A stretch of DNA of 64,000 nt, taken from assembly GCA_902594855.1 (NCBI GenBank), contig CACJNS010000003.1, forward strand, positions 1 through 64,000, read 5' to 3'. The stretch comes from an uncultured SAR86 cluster bacterium. Lineage in GTDB: Bacteria; Pseudomonadota; Gammaproteobacteria; Magnimaribacterales; AG-339-G14. A model generated the notes under the pieces. The model did not search any database and had not been told where the DNA came from. It saw only the letters and a list, made by a program, of their open reading frames with translations. Below, piece by piece: positions 9,286 to 18,632 of this stretch (within the stretch, counting starts at the first letter, position 1; each line of letters opens with the position of its first letter). The translations under genes were made by a program, and so were the position numbers.

Positions 9286-10295
9286 CCGGTTCTATCTAAA
9301 CTTACTTTTTCAAGCTCCTCAAAAAGATGAGGATACTCTTCCATTAATTCTTCAAGGTCTTCTTTTGATAAAGAGAGTAGTTTAACTTCTTCTAGAGAGC
9401 TAATCGACGCATTACGCACTTCCTTGGAAAGAATTCCTTTTTCACCGAAATAGTCGCCCTGCCCCAAGGTAACAGGAGATTCTATTTCAACTTGCACCGA
9501 ACCAAACTCAATGATGTACATGCAATCCGCCTCATCACCTTTTTCAATAATTTTTCTTTTAGCAGGATAAATCTCTGCAACCAACTTATCGTTTATTTTG
9601 CTTAATGCTCCAATAGGCAACATAGAAAATAATGGAATGCTGGAAATTGTTTCCATCGTGATAAGAAAGTTTCTCTTTTGAATTTCTTCATAATAAGCAG
9701 ATGCTAATATTGCTGCAGGTAATGCAAACATCCCGATACCTAAAAACATAGTTAGAGAAGTTAAAACCTGACCTAAAGGAGAAGATGGAGTTACGTCTCC
9801 ATAACCTACTGTCGTTAAGGTTGCTATTCCAAACCACATTGAGTTAAGAATAGATCCAAAATATTCAGGATTAATATCCCTCTCAATAAAGTGAATTAAA
9901 GTAGAGAAAATCAACAGAACAGAAAAAACCATTATCTGAGACCCTAATAACGCTAATCGTTGGTTATACACTGTTCTCAGTAAGGTGTTTGTTGGTAACA
10001 ACATCTTATGGTTACTGTAAATTGAATAAGCTCTGAAAATTCTTAATATTCTTAAATCGTAAAAACCAAAGAAAACATAATTAGCAAGAACTACAAAATC
10101 AAAAACTAACAAGAAAGAAAATCTTCGTTCAATAACAATCCTTAAAATGAACTCTGTCCCAAAAAAAATATACGAAGCTATAACAAAAATATCAAAATAA
10201 ATGTTTTCTGGAATAATTTTGCTTGAAGATAAAATCTGATCAAAAATATTTAATAAAATTAAAATACCAGCAATATTATTAATATATTTGATCAT
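9282..10295 (-). CDS. K+ channel with C-terminal cyclic-nucleotide-binding domain
   Basis: Filter TLTTVGYGD; CNBD phosphate-binding cassette GDYFGEKGILSKEVRNAS. Confidence 0.88.
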   Translation of the reverse strand: MIKYINNIAGILILLNIFDQILSSSKIIPENIYFDIFVIASYIFFGTEFILRIVIERRFSFLLVFDFVVLANYVFFGFYDLRILRIFRAYSIYSNHKMLLPTNTLLRTVYNQRLALLGSQIMVFSVLLIFSTLIHFIERDINPEYFGSILNSMWFGIATLTTVGYGDVTPSSPLGQVLTSLTMFLGIGMFALPAAILASAYYEEIQKRNFLITMETISSIPLFSMLPIGALSKINDKLVAEIYPAKRKIIEKGDEADCMYIIEFGSVQVEIESPVTLGQGDYFGEKGILSKEVRNASISSLEEVKLLSLSKEDLEELMEEYPHLFEELEKVSLDRTG

Positions 10296-10341
10296 TTGGG
10301 TAAAACCTTGATTTGTATTTTATAACAATAATGTCTTAATC

Positions 10342-10372
10342 AAAAAAAACCCTGCTAATGCAGGGTTTTTTT
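10342..10372. terminator. Intrinsic terminator
   Basis: AAAAAAACCCTGC-TAAT-GCAGGGTTTTTTT immediately downstream of the first TonB receptor gene. Confidence 0.9.
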
Positions 10373-10386
10373 AATAAAGAATTTAA

Positions 10387-13300
10387 TTAAAAATTCCACC
10401 CAGCTCTTACACCGTATCTAGCTCTTTCTCTAGCCATAATTCTTTGATAATTACCTACTGCAGTACTTTCTAAGTTTCTGTAATAGATACTTTCATTATC
10501 AGTAATGTTTTGACCATAGAATTGAACGAACCATGAATCATCACTATCTGAGACAGTAATTTGTGCTCCTAATTCATCCCATCCTTCAAGATAATCACTA
10601 GCTAAATTGTAAACCCTGTTATATCTTTGACCTTGAATATAATAATCAAGACGATAGTTAATTTTAATTTCTCCAACGTCCTGCAGATATCCTATACCAA
10701 GTGAAATTTGACTTTCAGGATGATACAAGCTGTTTCCTGACAAATCAGTTTCCAGACCTTCACTGATGTCTGTTCCTGCCACTAAATCAAATCCATGAAG
10801 CTGAGCCAATACTCTTAGTGGATCGAAATCAACATTATTTCTTAACCTGTTACCTAATGATGGTAAATGTCCATCTGCAGGCATTGCTCCAGTAAATGGA
10901 TTGAAATAACTCACAGGCGTGGGTTCACCAAAAGTTCTATCACCATGGTGTTCTATTGGATTAAAGAAAACTGCTTGAACTAGACCTAGACCATCTAAAG
11001 CAGGATTCAATGCAGCAATACCATCTGCAGGAGTGGTAGCTGCACCAAGAGTAGTGACTTCTTGCAAATAAGTTTGCCACATAGCTGCTAAAGCTGTTTT
11101 CTTAACAATATAAGTCTCAGATTGTTCGTCTTTCATAAGATGCCATTCTGCTCCACCACCAGAAAGTTGGAGATCTCTATTGATGACATCAATGGCTTTT
11201 TCACCATCAGCAATAGAAGAATTGGTCAAACTGATTGAAGCATTGAATGATAATCCTGGAACATCAGGTGGGACAACTAAAAGTTCCGCTTCTAAACCGC
11301 TTATATCAACATCAATTCCTTCATTAATTGTAGTTCTATTAATGATTTTACCTATATGATAATTTTTAACTTGCGAAGCATAAGCAGAAACGTTAAATCT
11401 AATTCCTTGATCAGGGAACTCATTCTTAAATCCAACTTCTACATTCCATACTTCTGAATCTGGAAAACCTGTGGGAACACCAGCAAAAGCGCCTGGATCA
11501 AATCCAGGGTTAATTCCACCACCTTTAAAACCTTTAGAAAGCGATACATACATCATCGAATCTGAGTTAATGAAGTAATCAACAACGAATCTTCCAGTAA
11601 ATTTACTTGTCTCAAGTGTTGTATCAAAACCGGCTGCTTTATAAGCTTCACCAGGAGCGCTTAAACCTTCTCTGCCTGGAATACCAGCTGGGCAAAATGC
11701 ACCGCCTGGGGGACAGAAAAGAGCCTCCCATGCAGCGGCACTAGGCACTTGACCGCTTGTAAGCATTCCGGCTAAAACATCGGTCATAAATCCTTTTTGA
11801 TATCCAAATACATTAATAAAAGGATTGCTTGGCAAAGCTTCTTTAAAATCATCTGTATATCGAAGACCGAAGGTAATTTTTACATCATCATTGGCTTGGT
11901 AATAGTATTCTCCAAATACTGCAGAAGATTCAATGGTATCTAAGTTTGCCGTTCTAAAGTGTGGAGCATATAACTGAATACCCAGAGCATTTAATTGCGC
12001 TCCTACCAAAGCTGCTGCAGGCGCTTTCGTTAAAGCATCCAATCCAGATGCAACAACATCAGTATTTGTGTCACCTACATTTTTATAATAATTCATTCCA
12101 AAAAGAAAATTATGAGGCCCATCAAAACCCGAGACCAATTTTAATTCGACTGAATCAGTAATTTGTTCACTCATAATTGCAAAAGCACCAACAGGATTAT
12201 TGACAGTATCTAAGATACAGCCTCCGAACCAACCCGCAGTATAATCTTCTACAGAACAAGCTGGATTAAATACATCTGACATAGTTCCTAACCCGCCTGG
12301 AGTTGCTGGCGAATCTAAAAATCTAAGAGTATCTAACTCAGGAGACTCCCAAGCTTCTCTTCTGTTGAAAGCTCGATCTTTTCTACTCGCCGCAACAGAA
12401 AGAAATAATTCATCAGAAATATCGTGATCAATTAAAATCTGAGTGAGGTATTCATCAATGGTATACATTGGAGTACCTCTGAGATTAACTTGCCAGAATT
12501 GCTGCGGTGCACCAGACATATCTGTTATAGGAGTAAAGTCTAAGACGCCTTGTGCTACAAGCAGATTTTCAACAAATGTAGACATAGGATTAGCTATTTC
12601 AAATTTTTGATTTTCTGGAGCAACCTGAGTACAGCCAACCACAAGCGATGGATCTCTGTCACACCATGAACCGGCAGATACATTCCTAGTTGAGTCCTCT
12701 AAAGCTGCTGAATGAACTACATTGATCGTTGTATCGTCTGACGCATCAAAAGTAAGAGTCAATCTATAGGCTGATTGATTTCTATTATCTATATCTTGAC
12801 CTTGTGAATATATGTTCTCAATTAAGGGATCTTGCCTAAGAGTATAAGTAGCAATTCTTAAAGCTACTGAATCATCTAAAGGGATATTGAATACTGATTC
12901 AGTACCAAATCTTCCATAGTCACCTAGATCAACCTTAGATGAACCGTAAAAACCTGATGTATCAGCTTTTGCAGTTATAAAATTTATTGAGCCACCGATA
13001 GCATTACCCCCATACAGAGTTCCTGCAGGCCCTCTAATAACTTCTACTCTTTCCATGTCGAAAATACCACCAGAAGCCAAATCTGTAGTTCCTACAATCA
13101 TATCGTTAATATGAACTGCGACACCAGGTTCAGTAGTTCCTGAGGTAGCGCCATTTATCATTCCTCTGATTTCAAATTGACCCCCACCAACACCAATGTT
13201 TCCACTAAATCTTAGACCTGGTATAAACATTTGAAGATCTTTAGCTTCTTCAATTTGTCTCGCTAAAATATCGTCAGTATCCAAAGAACTAACTGCTAAA

Positions 13301-13434
13301 GGAACTGATTGAAGGCTTTGCTCTTGTCTTTGAGCAGTAACTGTTACTTCTTCTAATCCATCTGAATCTTGCACAAAAGCAAAAGAAGACGAAAGAAAAG
13401 AAAAAATTAAAAATAATTTAGATGAAAATTTCAT
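10387..13434 (-). CDS. TonB-dependent receptor (paralog 1)
   Basis: Signal peptide, EEVTVTAQRQEQSLQ TonB-box region, plug VEVIRGPAGTLYG, terminal YGVRAGWNF. Confidence 0.93.
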   Translation of the reverse strand: MKFSSKLFLIFSFLSSSFAFVQDSDGLEEVTVTAQRQEQSLQSVPLAVSSLDTDDILARQIEEAKDLQMFIPGLRFSGNIGVGGGQFEIRGMINGATSGTTEPGVAVHINDMIVGTTDLASGGIFDMERVEVIRGPAGTLYGGNAIGGSINFITAKADTSGFYGSSKVDLGDYGRFGTESVFNIPLDDSVALRIATYTLRQDPLIENIYSQGQDIDNRNQSAYRLTLTFDASDDTTINVVHSAALEDSTRNVSAGSWCDRDPSLVVGCTQVAPENQKFEIANPMSTFVENLLVAQGVLDFTPITDMSGAPQQFWQVNLRGTPMYTIDEYLTQILIDHDISDELFLSVAASRKDRAFNRREAWESPELDTLRFLDSPATPGGLGTMSDVFNPACSVEDYTAGWFGGCILDTVNNPVGAFAIMSEQITDSVELKLVSGFDGPHNFLFGMNYYKNVGDTNTDVVASGLDALTKAPAAALVGAQLNALGIQLYAPHFRTANLDTIESSAVFGEYYYQANDDVKITFGLRYTDDFKEALPSNPFINVFGYQKGFMTDVLAGMLTSGQVPSAAAWEALFCPPGGAFCPAGIPGREGLSAPGEAYKAAGFDTTLETSKFTGRFVVDYFINSDSMMYVSLSKGFKGGGINPGFDPGAFAGVPTGFPDSEVWNVEVGFKNEFPDQGIRFNVSAYASQVKNYHIGKIINRTTINEGIDVDISGLEAELLVVPPDVPGLSFNASISLTNSSIADGEKAIDVINRDLQLSGGGAEWHLMKDEQSETYIVKKTALAAMWQTYLQEVTTLGAATTPADGIAALNPALDGLGLVQAVFFNPIEHHGDRTFGEPTPVSYFNPFTGAMPADGHLPSLGNRLRNNVDFDPLRVLAQLHGFDLVAGTDISEGLETDLSGNSLYHPESQISLGIGYLQDVGEIKINYRLDYYIQGQRYNRVYNLASDYLEGWDELGAQITVSDSDDSWFVQFYGQNITDNESIYYRNLESTAVGNYQRIMARERARYGVRAGWNF

Positions 13435-13593
13435 AACACTCCCTGTTTAAGTTTTCTTCCTTGATTTAATGTGTAATCTAACTTAAATCAGTGAAAATTT
13501 AAATATTTTTATTTTTCGAAATTTATAATTCTATTTTGAGTCAACCTTATTTTTTAAATTTAAATAAAATTAATATAAATAACTATTTATTTA

Positions 13594-15300
13594 TTAGTTG
13601 GTTGAATTCCAGTAGTCGCTCATAAATTTATAGAAATTTTCATTCCATAAGCGAGAATTTTTAATTTTGGTTGAATAGATTTTTGCAGAAGGATTTTTGG
13701 AGCTAAATGGTACATAACCTTCTATGCGACCATATTTAGCAAACTCAATCCAATCACTACGCATTTCTTTTGCAATCATCCTATCTGTTTCGGTTATTGT
13801 TTCTTCAATTCCAAATAGTCCGCCTTCATTAAATAGATAGCCTAGTTCTAGAGCATGGGTGGCACCCAAATAATCACTTGGAACGTTTAAATCAACATTG
13901 AAATAATACAAGTAAGTATCTGCAAGCACACTATGATTTAATGCTGCGTGAAATGCGGGTGCACCAAAAAACATTTCACCCCATAGATCAATTGCAGTTT
14001 TATAAGGATCTGCATTGGTATCTATAAGGTTTAAATATTCAGTAGGTGGTGGTGATAATTTAGAAGGATCAGTAAAAGCCATAAGAGCTGCTTCTGGATC
14101 AATGAATGACCAAATAACAGACGGCCATATATCACCAAAATATGAAAACATTTGTTTATCAATAATTAAAGGTAAGAGACTCGTCCCTTCGTTTGCATTA
14201 AATCCTATTAAATATGGAACTTTATGATTTTTTCCCTTTTTAAAAGATTGCAAACTATTAGTTGGAAATACATAACCATCAACTATTTGACCGCTTATAT
14301 TTGCCATAATGGCGTTATCAAGCATAGGATCATTTATCTCAACGATTTCACTTGCCGGTAGCTTTCTAAAATCTTCAATTGATCCATTTTCACCGAGAAA
14401 AAAATTCACTGCATTTATACCAAAATTTTCAGCTGAGACACCAGACTCTGAAACTTTCAACGGTATTGATATATTGGGGATAGCTGAGCCACTTTGTGAA
14501 ATAGCTTTATGAAATAGACCCTTCGATAAAGGAGACATTAGCAATGATGAAACAGCCTGTCCACCAGCAGACTCTCCAAAAATAGTTACGTTGTTAGGAT
14601 CACCACCAAAACTTGAAATATTATTTTGAACCCATTTTAGAGCAAGGATTTGATCTTGAGTGGCATAATTTCCAGACACACCATGGATTGATTCGGCAGA
14701 CAATTCAGGGTGTGCTAACCATCCAAATATCCCTAATCTATATTGAATTGTAACTACAATTACATCTCCTTGCGTAGGAAGATATCCGCTGGTGTAATTT
14801 CCTTCGTGACCAGAACCCCACCTTCCGGCTCCTCCATGTATCCAGACCATAACAGATTTTTTCTTTGCTCCTCCTTTGGGAACAATGACATTTAGATATA
14901 AACAGTCTTCTGAAGTATTTTGTTGGGTAACTTCATCAAAACCTGATACTTTCCCAATTGAATTTAAATCTAATCCTGATTCTTTAAGAATTAGTTGGTA
15001 AAAAGCATTATTACCTGTCCTATCATTTATAGGCTGAGTGCATGCTTTGACATTCTCGATTGTTCTCTTTATCCCTTGCCAAGGTTCTTTTGCAATCGGT
15101 GCTTTCCACCTTAAGTTTTTTATCGGAGGTTCGGCATAAGGAATACCAAGAAATTTTATTGTTCCGTCATCTGCTTCATATCCCTCTATCAGACCGGAAT
15201 CTGTAGCAACAATTTCGCTTAATTGCTCGCTGCATGATAGAAAACAAAAAACCCCACATAAAAGCAGGGTTTTTTGTAAATGAAGTTTTACCTTAGAAAT
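13594..15300 (-). CDS. Type-B carboxylesterase, probable lipoprotein; start codon unresolved
   Basis: GESAGG nucleophile elbow, MVWIHGGAG, SEDCLYLNV. The tracked ORF (13594..14850) starts mid-domain; the frame is open upstream through a lipobox signal peptide (LHLQKTLLLCGVFCFLSC) to the preceding TBDR stop. Confidence 0.75.
   Translation of the reverse strand: MSKVKLHLQKTLLLCGVFCFLSCSEQLSEIVATDSGLIEGYEADDGTIKFLGIPYAEPPIKNLRWKAPIAKEPWQGIKRTIENVKACTQPINDRTGNNAFYQLILKESGLDLNSIGKVSGFDEVTQQNTSEDCLYLNVIVPKGGAKKKSVMVWIHGGAGRWGSGHEGNYTSGYLPTQGDVIVVTIQYRLGIFGWLAHPELSAESIHGVSGNYATQDQILALKWVQNNISSFGGDPNNVTIFGESAGGQAVSSLLMSPLSKGLFHKAISQSGSAIPNISIPLKVSESGVSAENFGINAVNFFLGENGSIEDFRKLPASEIVEINDPMLDNAIMANISGQIVDGYVFPTNSLQSFKKGKNHKVPYLIGFNANEGTSLLPLIIDKQMFSYFGDIWPSVIWSFIDPEAALMAFTDPSKLSPPPTEYLNLIDTNADPYKTAIDLWGEMFFGAPAFHAALNHSVLADTYLYYFNVDLNVPSDYLGATHALELGYLFNEGGLFGIEETITETDRMIAKEMRSDWIEFAKYGRIEGYVPFSSKNPSAKIYSTKIKNSRLWNENFYKFMSDYWNSTN
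15246..15275. terminator. Intrinsic terminator-like hairpin inside the esterase signal-peptide codons
   Basis: AAAAAACCC-(12 nt)-GGGTTTTTT directly after the second TonB receptor stop (minus-strand reading). Confidence 0.65.
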
Positions 15301-18300
15301 TATATCCAGCTCTTACTCCGTAACGTGCTCTTTCTCTGGCAATAATCCCTCTTGTGTTTCCTACAGCTGAACTACCAAGAGCCATAAAGTCAATATTCTC
15401 TTCATCGGTAATGTTTTGACCGTAGAAAGAAACAAACCAAGCTTTGTCAGACGGCGTTACCGTGATTTGAGCTGATAGTTCATTCCAAGGCTCTAATTTA
15501 TCACTTGGAAGATTGAAGATACGTACGTATCTAGAACCTTGATAGTAATAATCTAACCTGAAATTAACCATTACTGGTCCTGTATCAAGTTCGTAACCTA
15601 TACCAACGTTAGCCATAACATCTGGATGAACTAATTGGTTGCCTGATAGATCTGAGTTAAGACCATCTTGAATGTCAGGAGCCGCAGGATTTAAATTAAA
15701 TCCGTGCAGTTGTGCCATTGTATCAAGAGCAGATCTATCTGCTAAAGAAGGTAAATGACCTTCTGCAGGCGTAAGCCCTAATGCAGGCACTAGATAACTT
15801 ACTGGAGTTGATTGACCTAAAGTTCTGTCCCCGTGAAATTCAGCAGGAATTAAACCAGCCATTAAATCTTCAGTGCTAACTGTCCCTTGGCTTACAGCAA
15901 CAATACCATCTAATGGTGTAGTTGCAGCTCCACCTGTGGCTGATTCTGTTAACCATGAATTCGTGATAGCTGCGAGAGCTGCTTTCTTAATTATAAAGAA
16001 TTCAGACTCTACATCTTTCATTAAATGCCAGTCTTTTCCGCCACCGGTTAATTGAAGATCGTGGTTGTGCGGGTCAAGAGCAGATTCGCCATCAGCAATA
16101 GTTGATTGCGTAAAACTTAAGCTAGCATTTACGCTTAAACCAGGAACTGAAGGTGGAACATACAATAAATCAAACTCAGCACCCATAATATCTACGTCAA
16201 CACCTTCGTTAAGAGATGTTTTCTTGATTACTTTTGTGACGTGATACCCATCGAACTGCGATGCATAAACTGCGGCATTAAATCTTACACCAGCATCAGG
16301 GAATTCGTTTTTGAATCCAATTTCTACATTCCATACATTAGTTTCAGGAAATGCTAAAGGAACGTTTGGAAAAAGTACCGGATCAACTGCAGGGTTAATA
16401 CCACCACCTTTGAATCCTTTTGAAATAGATGCGTACATCATAGAGTCGTCGTTAATAAAGTAATCAACAACGAATCTTCCTGTCGTTGAGCTGAATTCCA
16501 TTTCGGGGTCAAAACCAGTAACGTCTCTGTACACCTCACCGTAGTCAGGAATTGAACCTGCTAAAGCACAGAATCCTCCGTTAGCAGGACAAAATACGCT
16601 TTCCCATAGAGCGGCAGCGGCACCAGCAGGAAGAAGTCCTGCTTGTTGTCCTGCAACAGTTTGTGCCATACCGGCAATCAAAGGATCTGTTTGAGGTGAA
16701 GACGGCAATTCGGCAACAATTGCAGCTGCTGCTCCGTCAGTAACTTGACCAGGTGCATATCCAGCTACGTTTACAAATGCTTGTCTTGAAAGACTTTCTT
16801 TGTAATCTTCGTTATACCTTAGACCGAAAGTTAGCCTAAGATCCTCTCTTGCTTGGAAGTAATACTCACCAAATACAGAAGAAGATGTAATAGTGTTTAA
16901 TGAATCCGTTCTGTATAGAGAAGGATAAAGTTGAATACCCAATGCTGCATTAGTAGCACCTACATACAATGCGGGCGGTTTATATGCTAAGGCATCAAGA
17001 CCGGTAGCACCTACATCGTAGTGATTGTCAGAAAAAGTATCAGTGTAATTTAAACCTACTAAGAAATTGTGATTCCCATCGTAATCAGATGAAATTTTTA
17101 ATTCAACACTGTCTGTATTAGAGAGCGCATTAGAATGATCGAATCCTGTTGGATAATTAATTGTATCGAGAACACACCCACCGTAAGCACCATACAAACC
17201 AGCAGTTACATCGTCACAACCAGCAGGATTAGAGGCAAAACCACCATCTCTACCAGGGCTGTACCCTGACATAACAACTAAGCCACCAGGAGAAGCAGCA
17301 GTATCTTTAAATCTAAGAGCCTGTAGGGTTGGGGAAGCGTAAGAGCTTTGTCTTAGAAATTTTCTATCTTTTCTTGATGCGGCAGCTGATAAACTGAGGT
17401 CGTCATTAATTTGATGTTCAATAATTAACTGTGTGAGGTACTCGTCTACTTGGTAAAGAGGGGCTCCTCTCTGATTAACCTTCCAGAATTCCTGTGGAGC
17501 ACCGCTCATGTCAGTTACTGGAGTAAAATCAAGCACTCCCATAGCCACTAATAGATTCTCAACAAAAGTACCCATTGGATGAGTCAGTTCAAATTTTTGG
17601 TTCTCAACTAGCGTTGGCGTACAACCTACAACTAAAGAAGGATCTCGGTCACACCATACGCCGGCAAATAAGTTCCTGTTTGAATCCTCAAGAGAGCCTT
17701 GATGAACTAGGTTTATTGTTGTGTTATCGGTAGCTTCAACTGTTAATGTCGCACGGTAAGCAGACTGATTTCTGTTATCAGTATTTTGGAAACCACCAGA
17801 ACCTTTGTAAGTATTTTCAATTAATCCGTCTTGAACCAACGTATTAGTTGCAATTCTCAAAGCAACTCTCTCGTCTAATGGAATATTGAAAACCGCAGTG
17901 GTTCCTAATCGACCGTAATCACCAACATCGGCTTTAACGTTCCCATAAAATCCTGAAGTGTCCCCTTTTGCAGTTATAAAGTTCAAGGCTCCACCAACAG
18001 AGTTTTGACCGAACAAAGTACCAGCCGGTCCTCTAATGATCTCAATTCTTTGCATATCAAAGAAGTTACCATCTTGGAGTGTTGTTGAACCGACAGCTAA
18101 ATCATTAATATGTGTAGCCACTCCGGCATCAGCAGTTGCAGAAACAGCAAGGTTAGTAACACCTCTAATTTCAAAACCACCACCACCAGAGAATTGATCG
18201 GAACCAAATCTCAAACTGGGAACAGTTAATTGAAGATCGCTAGCGCCTTCAATTTGTTGTTCAAATAAATCGTCTTCTGAAAGAGCTGAAACCGCTAACG

Positions 18301-18436
18301 GTATGTCTTGAAGACTTTGCTCTTGTCTTTGCGCAGTTACCGTAACTTCTTCAAGACCACTGTCTTGTGAAAAAGCAATACCAGTAAATACTAACGTCAG
18401 GACAAGAAACGACGAAGATAAATTTTTTATACTCAT
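15293..18436 (-). CDS. TonB-dependent receptor (paralog 2)
   Basis: Same architecture as 10387..13434 and strongly similar to it over most of its length; EEVTVTAQRQEQSLQ, IEIIRGPAGTLFG, YGVRAGYNF. Confidence 0.93.
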   Translation of the reverse strand: MSIKNLSSSFLVLTLVFTGIAFSQDSGLEEVTVTAQRQEQSLQDIPLAVSALSEDDLFEQQIEGASDLQLTVPSLRFGSDQFSGGGGFEIRGVTNLAVSATADAGVATHINDLAVGSTTLQDGNFFDMQRIEIIRGPAGTLFGQNSVGGALNFITAKGDTSGFYGNVKADVGDYGRLGTTAVFNIPLDERVALRIATNTLVQDGLIENTYKGSGGFQNTDNRNQSAYRATLTVEATDNTTINLVHQGSLEDSNRNLFAGVWCDRDPSLVVGCTPTLVENQKFELTHPMGTFVENLLVAMGVLDFTPVTDMSGAPQEFWKVNQRGAPLYQVDEYLTQLIIEHQINDDLSLSAAASRKDRKFLRQSSYASPTLQALRFKDTAASPGGLVVMSGYSPGRDGGFASNPAGCDDVTAGLYGAYGGCVLDTINYPTGFDHSNALSNTDSVELKISSDYDGNHNFLVGLNYTDTFSDNHYDVGATGLDALAYKPPALYVGATNAALGIQLYPSLYRTDSLNTITSSSVFGEYYFQAREDLRLTFGLRYNEDYKESLSRQAFVNVAGYAPGQVTDGAAAAIVAELPSSPQTDPLIAGMAQTVAGQQAGLLPAGAAAALWESVFCPANGGFCALAGSIPDYGEVYRDVTGFDPEMEFSSTTGRFVVDYFINDDSMMYASISKGFKGGGINPAVDPVLFPNVPLAFPETNVWNVEIGFKNEFPDAGVRFNAAVYASQFDGYHVTKVIKKTSLNEGVDVDIMGAEFDLLYVPPSVPGLSVNASLSFTQSTIADGESALDPHNHDLQLTGGGKDWHLMKDVESEFFIIKKAALAAITNSWLTESATGGAATTPLDGIVAVSQGTVSTEDLMAGLIPAEFHGDRTLGQSTPVSYLVPALGLTPAEGHLPSLADRSALDTMAQLHGFNLNPAAPDIQDGLNSDLSGNQLVHPDVMANVGIGYELDTGPVMVNFRLDYYYQGSRYVRIFNLPSDKLEPWNELSAQITVTPSDKAWFVSFYGQNITDEENIDFMALGSSAVGNTRGIIARERARYGVRAGYNF

Positions 18437-18585
18437 AACATTCCCCTTTTTTGTTTTGAGTTAAACATCCATGTATAAATAACCTAAAAAACTCCTTTTT
18501 TTAGGTATTTAACCTCTAATCTATCTTAAATTTAGCAAAAATTAAACGATTTTATTTATTTTTGAAATTTAGCTATTCTATAAAA

Positions 18586-18614
18586 AAAGCCCCTTTATGT
18601 ATAAAAGGGGCTTT
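18586..18614. terminator. Intrinsic terminator
   Basis: AAAGCCCCTTTAT-GT-ATAAAAGGGGCTTT inverted repeat after the third TonB receptor gene. Confidence 0.85.
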
Positions 18615-18632
18615 CTTAATATAAATATAATT

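Noticed and set aside
10387-18436. Large direct repeat as a mobile element
   Set aside because: Similarity is explained by two paralogous TonB receptor genes; no transposase, terminal repeats or target duplications seen.
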